Source of the DNA: Hyphomicrobium_A sp964620915
GTDB taxonomy: Bacteria > Pseudomonadota > Alphaproteobacteria > Rhizobiales > Hyphomicrobiaceae
Reading direction: 5' to 3'
Assembly: GCA_964620915.1 (NCBI GenBank)
Contig: CAZUKP010000001.1
Location: 1 to 64,000 of the forward strand
DNA: 64,000 nucleotides
Under the pieces are notes generated by a model. That model did not search any database, was not told the origin of the DNA, and saw only the letters and a program-made list of their open reading frames with translations. The position numbers were made by a program, and so were the translations under genes. Within the stretch, counting starts at the first letter, position 1; each line of letters starts with the position of its first letter. Positions 1 to 8,652 of this stretch are shown here, one piece after another.

Positions 1-1405
1 AACCGATCATCGCTGCGCCGATGCCGCTGGTGATGTGATCGTAGCCCGGCGCGATGTCGGTCGTCAGCGGGCCCAACGTATAGAACGGCGCCTCGCCGCA
101 CTCTTTGAGCTGCTTTTCGACGTTGACCTTGATCTTGTGCATGGGCACGTGACCGGGGCCTTCGATCATCACCTGGCAGCCCTTGTCCCAAGCGATCCTC
201 GTCAGCTCGCCCAACGTTTCCAGTTCGGCGAACTGCGCGCGATCGTTGGCGTCCGCAATCGAGCCGGGGCGGAGGCCATCGCCCAATGAGAACGACACAT
301 CATACGCGCGACAGATGTCGCAGATTTCCTCGAAGCGTTCGTAGAGGAAGCTCTCGCGGTGATGGGCAAGGCACCACTTGGCCATGATCGAGCCGCCGCG
401 CGAGACGATACCGGTGACGCGGTTTGCCGTCAGCGGCACGTAAGGCAGCCGCACGCCGGCGTGGATGGTAAAATAGTCGACGCCCTGCTCGCATTGCTCG
501 ATCAGCGTGTCGCGGTAGATTTCCCAGGTGAGTTCGACCGGATCGCCGTCGCACTTCTCCAACGCCTGGTAGATCGGCACGGTGCCGATGGGGACGGGCG
601 AATTGCGCAAGATCCACTCGCGCGTCGTGTGGATGTTGCGGCCGGTTGAAAGATCCATCACCGTGTCGGCGCCCCAGCGGATGGCCCACACCATCTTCTC
701 AACTTCTTCCTCCACCGACGACGTAACGGCGGAATTGCCGATGTTGGCGTTGACCTTCACTAGGAAGTTCCGCCCGATGATCATCGGCTCCAGCTCGGTA
801 TGATTGATGTTTGCCGGGATGATCGCGCGCCCGCGTGCAATCTCGTCGCGCACGAACTCGGGCGTGATGTGCTCGGGGATCGCCGCGCCGAAACTCTCGC
901 CGTCGGCCAGTGCTGCCTCTGCGCGCTCCAAGGCAACTTTTCGGCCCAGGTTCTCGCGGTGGGCAACGTAAATCATCTCCTCGGTGATGAGGCCCGCTTG
1001 CGCAAATTCGAGTTGCGTCAATGGTCTTCCGGCAATTCCGCGCATCGGCTTTGGCTTGTTGGAAAAGTCACGGGCGGCGAGCCGGGCCGAGACGTTGCCG
1101 TTGTCTTCGGGCTTTACCGCGCGGCCCTCATAGGCCTCAACGGTGCGGGCCTTGATCCATGGTTCGCGCACACGCGGCAGGCCGCGTTCGACATCGATCT
1201 TCGCGTTCGCATCGGTATAGGGACCGGAAGGATCGTAGACACGGAAGGGCGGCTCGCCGCTCGTCTCCGACAGCGTGATTTGGCGGAAGGGCACGCGCAC
1301 ATCCGCGTGGCCTTCGGGTGCGTCGTAAACCTTGGTGGAGGCGGGCAGCGGACCCATCGTCACCTTCGGCGGTGCGAACTCTGGCTTGCGGGTGTGCTTG
1401 TTCAT
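1..1405 (-). CDS. thiC: Phosphomethylpyrimidine synthase ThiC (3' end outside window)
   Basis: Radical-SAM enzyme converting aminoimidazole ribotide to HMP-phosphate, the pyrimidine half of thiamine. Reading the minus strand from an ATG at 1405 gives 468 open codons without a stop, so the gene runs off the left edge. Family stretches are plain: MIIGRNFLVKVNANIGNSA, WGADTVMDLSTGRNIH, TIHAGVRLPYVPLTANR, FSLGDGLRPGSIADANDRAQF and EGPGHVPMHKI. Family members have about 600 residues and carry the CxxCx4C cluster site near the C-terminus, here outside the window. The ATG overlaps the stop of the preceding DUF2233 gene (ATGA), so the two are translationally coupled. The TPP riboswitch at 2544-2641 precedes this operon, as expected for feedback by thiamine pyrophosphate. 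Confidence 0.96.
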   Translation of the reverse strand, partial: MNKHTRKPEFAPPKVTMGPLPASTKVYDAPEGHADVRVPFRQITLSETSGEPPFRVYDPSGPYTDANAKIDVERGLPRVREPWIKARTVEAYEGRAVKPEDNGNVSARLAARDFSNKPKPMRGIAGRPLTQLEFAQAGLITEEMIYVAHRENLGRKVALERAEAALADGESFGAAIPEHITPEFVRDEIARGRAIIPANINHTELEPMIIGRNFLVKVNANIGNSAVTSSVEEEVEKMVWAIRWGADTVMDLSTGRNIHTTREWILRNSPVPIGTVPIYQALEKCDGDPVELTWEIYRDTLIEQCEQGVDYFTIHAGVRLPYVPLTANRVTGIVSRGGSIMAKWCLAHHRESFLYERFEEICDICRAYDVSFSLGDGLRPGSIADANDRAQFAELETLGELTRIAWDKGCQVMIEGPGHVPMHKIKVNVEKQLKECGEAPFYTLGPLTTDIAPGYDHITSGIGAAMIG

Positions 1406-2187
1406 GGTCGGGAGCCCTGTGGTTGAGCGGAAAGTGGAGCCGAAACGGCAACGATCGGTCCCATCGTCTTTCCGAAGTCGTTTCGGTTGAGATCGGCGGA
1501 ATAGAGGCGGGAGATGGAGCCATCCAGATAAAGTGCGTTGGGCGTTTTGAGGACGTCGCGAAACACGCGGCCGAATTGGTGGAACGTCACCGGTGTGTCG
1601 GCCAATGCGAAGACGACGCGAGAGCCCGCGACCCCGACACCGTTGCGGCGGTATCTGGATGTGCTGTGCTTCAAGAAACGAGGATGTAGCTGGCCATCGA
1701 CAACGAGCATCGGTCCTGATTGCGTGGCGAACTTCGGTTTGATCTTGCTGCGCGCGAATTTTCCGGTTTCCAGAACGCCGGCAGTACCATTGCCGGCGTA
1801 GAACACGCCATTCGGCTTCATGCTGAAGTTGCCAGGACCGTCGGCCCTAGACAGGCGTTTAAGTTTTCGCCCGTTCTCGACATAAAGGCCGACCGGTGAG
1901 CGGTCCGCGTGATACATGCCCGCGTTCATGGCAAAAACGAGCTTGCGATTGCGGCCGGCGAGAACATCGCGGACCCTGTCGAATTGTCCCAACGGTGCGC
2001 CCGTCCGGTCCTGCAGGAAGAGTTCAATTTCAGCATCGGCATCGAATTCGCAGATAACATAGCGCGCGTTCTCGATCGTTGCGTTTCGGCATGCCGCCGC
2101 ACTGGTATCGGCCATCGCAAGGCTGGCGACGAGTGTCGCGCTGCTGAGCCGTGCGGACTGCACGATGACGTGCCGGGTGTGCTGCAA
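1402..2187 (-). CDS. Secreted phosphodiester glycosidase-like protein (DUF2233)
   Basis: The product has a hydrophobic, Ala-rich N-terminus that looks like a signal peptide. It then shows the DUF2233 / phosphodiester glycosidase (NAGPA-like) signature: FAMNAGMYHADRSPVGLYVE, NFSMKPNGVFY, ATQSGPMLVVDG, a Gly-Val-Gly strand and NALYLDGSISRLY. Known members of the superfamily remove covering sugars from phosphodiesters; the substrate of the bacterial proteins is unclear. It lies between the bPH-like gene and thiC, overlapping thiC by four bases, so it should share the riboswitch. The open frame begins with TTG at 2187; a GTG at 2163 is an alternative, and no strong Shine-Dalgarno decides. A secreted glycosidase in a thiamine operon is unexplained. 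Confidence 0.75.
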   Translation of the reverse strand: MQHTRHVIVQSARLSSATLVASLAMADTSAAACRNATIENARYVICEFDADAEIELFLQDRTGAPLGQFDRVRDVLAGRNRKLVFAMNAGMYHADRSPVGLYVENGRKLKRLSRADGPGNFSMKPNGVFYAGNGTAGVLETGKFARSKIKPKFATQSGPMLVVDGQLHPRFLKHSTSRYRRNGVGVAGSRVVFALADTPVTFHQFGRVFRDVLKTPNALYLDGSISRLYSADLNRNDFGKTMGPIVAVSAPLSAQPQGSRP

Positions 2188-2200
2188 GATTTCGACGGCT

Positions 2201-2536
2201 CTAATCCTTATGTGTTGTGGCCAGCTGCAACAGCGCGGATTCGGCTGTGGCCAAATCGCGAACGCCGATAAAGCTCATAGTCGAATCGAACCGGCTGCCA
2301 TCGCCGGCATCGGATACGAGCGACATGCGGTCCCCGAAGCAGACTCGGGCCGCCACAGCCTGGGGCGTGAACCGGCGAACAGAGCGCGGCCATACGTCCT
2401 CGACGATGATCGCTGCCTGGTTGGTGACGGCATATGTCGTATTTAAACCGGTGCGGCAGCCTCGCCAGCACCACGTCACATGCTCCCCAGGTTTCAAGTG
2501 AGGTTTGATGGCTGACAGGGCTCGTTCGTCGTTCAT
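2201..2536 (-). CDS. Small bacterial PH-domain-like protein, first gene after TPP riboswitch
   Basis: A 111-residue cytosolic protein without signal peptide or membrane helix. The N-terminal half (KPGEHVTWCWRG, then TTYAVTNQAAIIVEDVWP) resembles the bacterial PH-like pattern in which a PGE-x-W strand is followed by a TxYAVTNxR-type strand; this is a weak, motif-level assignment. The ATG at 2536 follows GGAG with seven bases between. That GGAG is also the 3' strand of the riboswitch P1 stem. The next gene starts 13 bases downstream. No function can be stated; its place suggests thiamine-dependent expression. Confidence 0.68.
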   Translation of the reverse strand: MNDERALSAIKPHLKPGEHVTWCWRGCRTGLNTTYAVTNQAAIIVEDVWPRSVRRFTPQAVAARVCFGDRMSLVSDAGDGSRFDSTMSFIGVRDLATAESALLQLATTHKD

Positions 2537-2543
2537 TGAAAGG

Positions 2544-2641
2544 CTCCGTCCCTTCGCCGGTATGACCCGGATCAGGTTCTAAGGGTGCTCGCGCGTGGCC
2601 GCAGCGCGATCTCAGCCGGATGCCTCCGGCGCCCCTCGGAA
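2544..2641 (-). promoter_or_regulatory. TPP riboswitch (THI element)
   Basis: Read on the minus strand from 2641, the segment contains the conserved THI-box parts in order: GGGGCGCC, GGCTGAGA (junction around 2610), a GC-rich variable P3 arm, ACCCTTAGAACCTGATC and GGGTCATACCGGCGAAGGGA. P1 can form between TTCCG (2641-2637) and CGGAG (2548-2544). The latter contains the GGAG Shine-Dalgarno of the gene starting at 2536. When TPP stabilises P1 the ribosome site would be hidden, which points to control of translation initiation. No terminator hairpin with a T-run lies between aptamer and gene. Confidence 0.94.
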
Positions 2642-2701
2642 CACCAGCAATGTGCGCCTTTCGAAATCCGCGCGCAAGTGCAGATCAATTAGGGCGGCCG
2701 T

Positions 2702-3094
2702 TCACGAAACCACGAGATAGCCAAAGAAGATGAGGACTGAGCCCAAGACCAAGAGGATCAAAGCGCTCGTTGTCACCGCTGTGGTGTTGCGCGCGTAGTG
2801 CTCGGCCCGGTGCTGAACGAACTTGGGGGCAACGACGCGGATCACGCCTTTGATGAGCGTGAGCCAGCCCAAGATTGTGATGATCACCGGCCACTGCGGC
2901 TCCCAGACATTGTGGAAGGTCACGATCAGCAGGCCGAGTAGAAGGGCCGTCGTTCCGGCCATGTAAATGCTCAAGGGGCTTGCGCCGAAGTCGGTCATCA
3001 TGCGCCGGTAGTGCTCCATGTTGATGAGGAGCCCAAGGCCGACGATAAACAGGAGTGGGCCGATGATCTTTGCCAGAAGAACGGACGTTTCCAT
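2702..3094 (-). CDS. Four-helix integral membrane protein, paralogue of its neighbour
   Basis: A 130-residue protein of four predicted membrane helices (about residues 5-25, 42-60, 68-92 and 108-128). The start at 3094 (METSVLLAKIIG) is chosen because GGGAG stands just upstream and the product then aligns end to end with the gene at 3130-3516 (MDTSIFLAKLIA). Both share the block NVW-x3-WPVIITILGWL-x2-I-x-GV-x-R. I do not recognise the family. It sits 35 bases after its paralogue, likely in one transcript. Confidence 0.75.
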   Translation of the reverse strand: METSVLLAKIIGPLLFIVGLGLLINMEHYRRMMTDFGASPLSIYMAGTTALLLGLLIVTFHNVWEPQWPVIITILGWLTLIKGVIRVVAPKFVQHRAEHYARNTTAVTTSALILLVLGSVLIFFGYLVVS

Positions 3095-3129
3095 TTGTTG
3101 TCTCCCTTGCCACGTGAACGCATCGCGGG

Positions 3130-3516
3130 TCAGGCGATGTAGCCGACGTAAAAGAGCCAAATGCCGAGGATGGCTTGGCAGATCGCGCTCACGGTTATGG
3201 GGGCGGATTTCTCCAGCATCCGGTTGCCGATTGCCCGCACGCTGTCGGGAAAGACGATGCGAAAGACGCCGCCGATCACCGACAGCCAGCCGAGAATGGT
3301 GATGATGACGGGCCAGTCGAGAACCCAGACGTTGTGTGTGATGACGATGGCGACCCCGCCCAACAGCGTTAGGAAGCCAGCGAGAAAAATCAGACCGCGG
3401 TGTTCGAGAAAATCAGTGGCCATCTCGCGCATGTTTGTCGGATTGATCAGCATGGCCGCGGAGATTGCGAGCAGAAGCGGAGCAATCAATTTCGCAAGGA
3501 ATATGGATGTGTCCAT
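3130..3516 (-). CDS. Four-helix integral membrane protein, first of a tandem pair
   Basis: A 128-residue membrane protein with four predicted helices. It is clearly homologous over its full length to the product of 2702-3094: the same start (M-D/E-TS), the same helix layout and the same central motif WPVIITILGWL. The two genes are adjacent and co-oriented, so they look like a local duplication followed by divergence. The start at 3516 has GGGAGGGTGACCC just upstream, giving a strong Shine-Dalgarno. No catalytic residue pattern is visible; function unknown. Confidence 0.75.
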   Translation of the reverse strand: MDTSIFLAKLIAPLLLAISAAMLINPTNMREMATDFLEHRGLIFLAGFLTLLGGVAIVITHNVWVLDWPVIITILGWLSVIGGVFRIVFPDSVRAIGNRMLEKSAPITVSAICQAILGIWLFYVGYIA

Positions 3517-3623
3517 GGGTCACCCTCCCGGTTGTGCCGGTTTGGCACGCGCGCGAGTGTGGACCGGCCCCAAGGGCGGGACAAGCGCGTTGGAGTGCTT
3601 TCTTGTGCAGAGAACAAGCAAGC

Positions 3624-5735
3624 CTAGCGGCCTTCGCGCCACCACATCATCGAGATCAGCAACAACAGTGCTGCCAGCGCGAGAAGCCCTGTGAACATCG
3701 GGGTCAGCTTCACGCCGCGCGTCACATATGCTTCACGATCCTTTAGGCCGAGCCACCCTGAACCGGCGAGAACCTTGGCGTTTGCGAGCATCGAAATGCG
3801 CGGCACCTCAATGGCGGTCGGATCGGCGCGCGCGGCGTCAGCCGAGGTCTGCGTCCAGAAAGCTCCCCCGCCTGTCGAGTCGATCAGAGGCTGAAGCTTT
3901 TCTTCCGTCGCCGTTACTTCGCTCATCTCGATCGGGTCGTCGATGCCCGCGTGTGCGACTGCGGTCAATTCTCCCGACTGCACTTTGTATAGGCCTGGGA
4001 TTTTGACATCGACCGTCGTGCGCCAGATGCCAGATCCGGCCGGTTCAAGTGTCAGTTTGGAGGTTTCGCCGCCCGGAGCAGAGAGAGTCACCCCGTCAAT
4101 CTGATCCTCCATGGAATGACGCTCCACAGTGAGCTTCAGCCCTTCTGCGGAGGCCAGCAGCCGCTCCTCTTCGAGATCGGGTTCTTTCATCAACCAGTGG
4201 GAGAGGCGGCGCAGTAGATCACTGTGCGGGCCGCCGCCTTCATAGCCGCGGGCCCAGAGCCAAGCCTGGTCCGACGTCAGCAATGCAACGCGGCCCTTGC
4301 CTTTGCGATTGAGGATCAGGAGCGGCTTGTCCTTCACGCCTTCCATGAGGATGCGGCCCTGGTCGGGAAAAACCTCAACCTGACGGAACCAGCGGCCCCA
4401 GGTGGGCTCGGAGCCCTCACTGCCCGAGCCGGGCAGATTCTGAGTCACCGGGTGCTTGCGGCCATCATCGGAAAGCTGAGCTTTGTAGGGCTCGGAGAGA
4501 ACGCGCGTTGTTGGCGTTGCTGGCAGCACGGGCGAAAGCGGCGTGCGAAACAAACTCAGGTTGCCCGCATAGTCATCGCCTGCCGCTACCAATAGCGCAC
4601 CGCCGTGCTCTTCCACGTAGCGCGCGATGTTGTCGTAGTAGGGCATCTGCAGCAGCCCGCGATGCTGATAACGATCGAAGATGATCAAGTCGAAGTCGTT
4701 GATCTTTTCCGAAAACAGTTCCCGCGTTGGGAACGCGATCAGCGACAATTGATTGATTGGCGTGCCGTCGTGCTTCTCGGGCGGGCGCAGAATTGTGAAG
4801 TGCACGAGGTCCACGGCGGCATCCGACTTCAACAGGTTGCGCCACGTCCGTTCACCGGCATGCGGCTCGCCTGAGACGAGAAGCACGCGCAAGTTCTCGC
4901 GCACGCCTTCGGCGGGAATAACAGCCCGGTTGTTCGCTGCCGTCAGTTCACCATCAGCGGTATCGAGTTCGACCTCGAGAATGTTCTGACCGGCGTGCGG
5001 AAACGGCATCTCGATCGTTACGGGCCGATCGATGGTCGTCGTGATCCTCTCGTCGGGGCGGCCCTCGCGACGCACCTTGAGGCTCACGATGCCGGTCTCG
5101 TCTTTCTTCTTGCCCGCCTCGCGCACCGCCACTTCGATTTCGCGTGACTGGCCGACGATGCCGTAGCGCGGTGCCTTCAAAATCTCGATGCGCCGGTCAA
5201 ATTCGTCTGGCGCTCCGGTCAACAGTGCATGAACGGGTGCTTCGAACCCGAGGGCAGCAGCTGATTTCGGGACATCATGAACTTCGCCGTCCGTAAGAAG
5301 AATGACCCCGGCGAGCCGGTCCGGGGGCGTGTCGGCGAGTGCTTTGTTTAGGTCGTCAAACAGGTGCGTTCCTGGCGAGTTTTTGATTCCAGGGCGCGAA
5401 GCAGAGACCCATTTGACGGTCAGATTGGGGAACTTGGCGAGCTTGGCTTCAAGGTCGGCCTTAACGGCGGCAGTCTGTTCCTTGCGGTCTCCAAGGGTCT
5501 GGCTCGTGCTCTCGTCGACGATCACAATCGCGACGTTGTTGAGGCTTTCGCGCTCCTCTTGGCGCAACATGGGATTGGCGAGCGCGGCAAGAAGAGCAGC
5601 GAGTGCCGCAGCACGCACAAGCGCTCCGCGCGAGCCGCGGTAGAGCAGGTGGGCAACGAGTGCGATCGCGATCGCGCCGGCGATCCACAAGACGGGCACC
5701 GGCAAGACAGGAGCGAAATCGATCGACCAGTTCAT
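3624..5735 (-). CDS. Membrane VWA / glutamine-amidotransferase-like protein of the MoxR cluster
   Basis: A 703-residue protein with two N-terminal membrane helices (about 11-30 and 37-55) and one C-terminal helix followed by MMWWREGR. Residues 74-78 read DESTS, matching the DxSxS metal-site motif of von Willebrand A domains, followed by VILLTDGEVHD. The middle part (about 290-500) resembles class I amidotransferase-like folds, with LLVSGEPHAGERTWRN, DLIIFDRY and GGALLVAAGDDYAG. The start at 5735 (MNWSIDF) has GAGGAG upstream; an upstream in-frame start at 5765 would overlap the previous gene by 20 bases. It is the last gene of the moxR-DUF58-DUF4159 cluster. Substrate unknown. Confidence 0.85.
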   Translation of the reverse strand: MNWSIDFAPVLPVPVLWIAGAIAIALVAHLLYRGSRGALVRAAALAALLAALANPMLRQEERESLNNVAIVIVDESTSQTLGDRKEQTAAVKADLEAKLAKFPNLTVKWVSASRPGIKNSPGTHLFDDLNKALADTPPDRLAGVILLTDGEVHDVPKSAAALGFEAPVHALLTGAPDEFDRRIEILKAPRYGIVGQSREIEVAVREAGKKKDETGIVSLKVRREGRPDERITTTIDRPVTIEMPFPHAGQNILEVELDTADGELTAANNRAVIPAEGVRENLRVLLVSGEPHAGERTWRNLLKSDAAVDLVHFTILRPPEKHDGTPINQLSLIAFPTRELFSEKINDFDLIIFDRYQHRGLLQMPYYDNIARYVEEHGGALLVAAGDDYAGNLSLFRTPLSPVLPATPTTRVLSEPYKAQLSDDGRKHPVTQNLPGSGSEGSEPTWGRWFRQVEVFPDQGRILMEGVKDKPLLILNRKGKGRVALLTSDQAWLWARGYEGGGPHSDLLRRLSHWLMKEPDLEEERLLASAEGLKLTVERHSMEDQIDGVTLSAPGGETSKLTLEPAGSGIWRTTVDVKIPGLYKVQSGELTAVAHAGIDDPIEMSEVTATEEKLQPLIDSTGGGAFWTQTSADAARADPTAIEVPRISMLANAKVLAGSGWLGLKDREAYVTRGVKLTPMFTGLLALAALLLLISMMWWREGR

Positions 5736-5745
5736 TTGCCGCTCC

Positions 5746-8652
5746 TCACTGGCCGAGCCGTTCAAGAAGTGCCGGGACGTGCACTTGATCGGCTTTGTAG
5801 TTTCCCGTGAGCGCGTGCATCACGATATTGACGCCGGTTCTGAACGCCATCTCCCGTTGGTTCTCTCCTCCACCCACGGTTGGGTAGAGTGGCCGACCAC
5901 GCTCATCGAGCGCCCACGCGGCCGCTAAGTCATTCGGCGTGATGATGATGGAGGTGACCCCGTCGGAGACGCGGGCTCTGCGGCCGCCATCGCTTGTGCC
6001 ATCCGACAGGGCCTCGACCCAAAGTCGTCCGCCCTCCCATCGGCCCGGAAAGTCGTGCAGCAAATAAAATGCTTTTGTTAGCACGTGATTTTCTGGCACG
6101 GGCTCAAGACGGGGAATGTCGAGCTTGCCTAAGATGCGTTGCAGTGCCTTGCCGCCTTCGCCCGAGATAGGGCTTCCCGTCGGGATTCCGTGACCGTAGT
6201 CGCGCGTGTCGAAAATGATCAATCCGCCTTGCTTCATATACGCGTCTATTTTGGAAAGCGTATCCTCTGGCAATGCCTGCGCCGTTGGCAAGACAGGCCA
6301 ATAGAGCACGGGGTAGAACGCAATCTCATCGGTCAGGATGTTGACGCCAATTGGGGGGCCGGGCTCGACAGCCGTGCGTGCCGCCAGCAAGCGACCCAAT
6401 CCATCGATGCCAAGGCGGGTGACTTCATCGGTTTCGGGATCGCCGGTCAGCACATAGCCGATCGTCACCTTGCTGGTTGCCTTGATCGCCTTCTCGTCAT
6501 CCGGCGTTACGGTGCCAGACGTTACGACGTTGGACGGCAAAAGGTCTTGCGCGTTGAGCGGTGTGGCGGACGGCAAAGCGGCAGCAAGCGCGAACAGAAT
6601 TGCGATTGCCGCCGTTGCAACACTGCGCGCTCCCGGCTTGCGTCCAAAGCCACCCCACTGGAGGAAGATAATCGCGAGCGTGTCAATGAACAGGAGCGCT
6701 AAGGCGGCGAGCAGCAGCGGAGACTTCAGGGAGACGGCGCCTTCGCTTGCATAGCTTAGCCGTTCGGCGCCGGCCGGCATGGCTGGCAATGGCACGAGTT
6801 CGCTCTTTGGCCCCAGAACATTGATGGCGCGGGGGGAACCGCCAGCGCCATAATAACCGGGCGGATGGTCGAGGCTGGGGGCAAGGTCATTCAATTTTGA
6901 GGCTGCGACAGGCTGCGCGGTCGGCGGCGGCGTCCTCAGTGTTCCAAACCCGTCGAGTGTCTGCAGCGGTGGCAACACGGCAGCACCTTCCGATGCTTTG
7001 CTGTCGCTTCCATCGCTCGCGCCATCACCGGCCGTCTCGCCACTTGCCAACGCGGTGCTGCCCAGCGTCGAGATCCGGCGCAGCATGTCCACGAACAGAC
7101 CCGACAAGGGCAGGTTCGACCAGTCGGAGTTCGCCGTCACGTGAAACAGAATAACTTCGCCTTCGCCGCGCTTCTGTGCGGTGACGAGTGGCGTGCCGTC
7201 CCGCAACCGCGCCCAAATGGCAACGTCTGGACCGAGGCGGGCGGGGTCTGCGAGCACTTGGCGGTTGATGGTCACTTCCTCGGGAACATCTAGGCCGGCA
7301 AACAGGCTCTTGTCATCGAATGGGGCGAGCGGCTGGGGCGTGGACCAAGACAGTGCGCCGCCGAGGGTGCGTCCGCCAAGACGAAGCTGCACTGGAAGCA
7401 AGTCATCGCCACCACCTTCGAGGCGCGGACCGGCAAAACGCACGAGCACACCGCCACGCTTCACCCAATCGTCAACGTGTGTTTTGGCCTCGCCGGAGAG
7501 TTTGCCGATGTCTGCAAGCACGAGAACGGTTGCATTTTGCGCAAGCGCATCGTGAATGCCTGCAGTCAGATTTGACCCCTTCGGCTTCACCAGCTCGGCA
7601 TAAGGTCTCAAAGCCTTCTCGATATAGTAGAGTGGCGCCAGCAAAGGCTGGGCCTGCTCACGGCTCTCGCCTGAAATGAGTGCAACGCGCTGCCACTGAG
7701 AGCGCGCATCCAAGAGGTTCACAGCGCCTGCAGAGCGCTCGCCTGCGATCTCGACGCGTGCAATCTGGTTACGCAGCTCTAGAGGAAAGTCGATTGCGAA
7801 CGTGGCGCTTGTTTCTCCCGAGGCGAGTTTGAACGGGGTCTCGCCCAGTCGCTGCCCTCGGGCGGAGTAGGCGTGAAGGAACCCTTCAACCAATCCACCG
7901 TTCGCCCTCAAAAGACGTGCTTCAAGCTTTCCACTCTCGCCGATGCTGGTCGACACGCCGAGGGCTTCATTGTCACTGAGGCCCTCGACCACCGCGAAGG
8001 TACCGCCATCAGCCAGCGATTGCAGCCGGGTTGCTGCTTCTGCAGCCTTTCCGTCGGGATCAACGCCATCTGTCAGCCACACGACGCTCACGTCTCCTGC
8101 CGCCGCTGTGCGAAGCGTATTTTCGAGCGCGGCTACAGCAGCAAGTCTGTCAGGTGCGAACGGTTGGGGCTCAATGGCCGCAGCACTCGATCGCGCATCT
8201 GCTGGTGCCTCAATGTGCAGCGTCGTTGCTTTGGCCGAACTCGCTGTCGCGAGAATAACGACTGGCCGGTTCTGTGCCTCGGCCTCGCGGATCACCTGCT
8301 CGACCATTGCCGTGCGCTCGTTCCAGCGCGAAGCGGCAGCCCACCCGTTGTCGACGACAATGGCCACCGGTCCCGTCCCCTTCAACGCGGCCTCGCGGGA
8401 GGGATTGAGAACCGGCTCGGCCAACGCAAAGATCAAAAGTGCGGCGGCCAGTAAACGGATCAGCGTGAGCCACCACGGCGACTTGGCCGACGTCTTCTCT
8501 TCGTTTTCGAGGCCGGCCAGAATGCGCGTGGGCGGGAACGTCACCTGCCGCGGGTGCGGTGGGACGGTACGCAACAGCCAATAGATCACCGGCAGCGTCA
8601 CGAGAGCGCCAAGAAGCAACGGATTCAGGAATGCCAGCGCACCCAAGCTCAT
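5746..8652 (-). CDS. BatA-domain / DUF4159 membrane protein
   Basis: A 968-residue protein. The N-terminus (MSLGALAFLNPLLLGALVTL..., helix, then PPHPRQVTFPPTRIL) is the BatA/aerotolerance-type two-helix domain. A VWA-like segment follows around residue 96 (VAIVVDNGWAAAS), which lacks the DxSxS metal-site residues, with VVWLTDGVDPDG further on. A third helix lies near residue 670. The C-terminal 230 residues are DUF4159 (TIGYVLTGDPETDE..., AFYPVLYWPVLPTAQAL, GGLIIFDTRDYG). Its ATG overlaps the DUF58 stop by four bases, and the next gene starts 11 bases after its end. The alternative start at 8697 would run into the DUF58 gene. Likely part of a MoxR-chaperoned envelope complex. Confidence 0.9.
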   Translation of the reverse strand: MSLGALAFLNPLLLGALVTLPVIYWLLRTVPPHPRQVTFPPTRILAGLENEEKTSAKSPWWLTLIRLLAAALLIFALAEPVLNPSREAALKGTGPVAIVVDNGWAAASRWNERTAMVEQVIREAEAQNRPVVILATASSAKATTLHIEAPADARSSAAAIEPQPFAPDRLAAVAALENTLRTAAAGDVSVVWLTDGVDPDGKAAEAATRLQSLADGGTFAVVEGLSDNEALGVSTSIGESGKLEARLLRANGGLVEGFLHAYSARGQRLGETPFKLASGETSATFAIDFPLELRNQIARVEIAGERSAGAVNLLDARSQWQRVALISGESREQAQPLLAPLYYIEKALRPYAELVKPKGSNLTAGIHDALAQNATVLVLADIGKLSGEAKTHVDDWVKRGGVLVRFAGPRLEGGGDDLLPVQLRLGGRTLGGALSWSTPQPLAPFDDKSLFAGLDVPEEVTINRQVLADPARLGPDVAIWARLRDGTPLVTAQKRGEGEVILFHVTANSDWSNLPLSGLFVDMLRRISTLGSTALASGETAGDGASDGSDSKASEGAAVLPPLQTLDGFGTLRTPPPTAQPVAASKLNDLAPSLDHPPGYYGAGGSPRAINVLGPKSELVPLPAMPAGAERLSYASEGAVSLKSPLLLAALALLFIDTLAIIFLQWGGFGRKPGARSVATAAIAILFALAAALPSATPLNAQDLLPSNVVTSGTVTPDDEKAIKATSKVTIGYVLTGDPETDEVTRLGIDGLGRLLAARTAVEPGPPIGVNILTDEIAFYPVLYWPVLPTAQALPEDTLSKIDAYMKQGGLIIFDTRDYGHGIPTGSPISGEGGKALQRILGKLDIPRLEPVPENHVLTKAFYLLHDFPGRWEGGRLWVEALSDGTSDGGRRARVSDGVTSIIITPNDLAAAWALDERGRPLYPTVGGGENQREMAFRTGVNIVMHALTGNYKADQVHVPALLERLGQ

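Noticed and set aside
300..1302. Several open frames within the thiC region
   Set aside because: They are shadows; the true frame is the open minus frame from 1405 that runs off the left edge.
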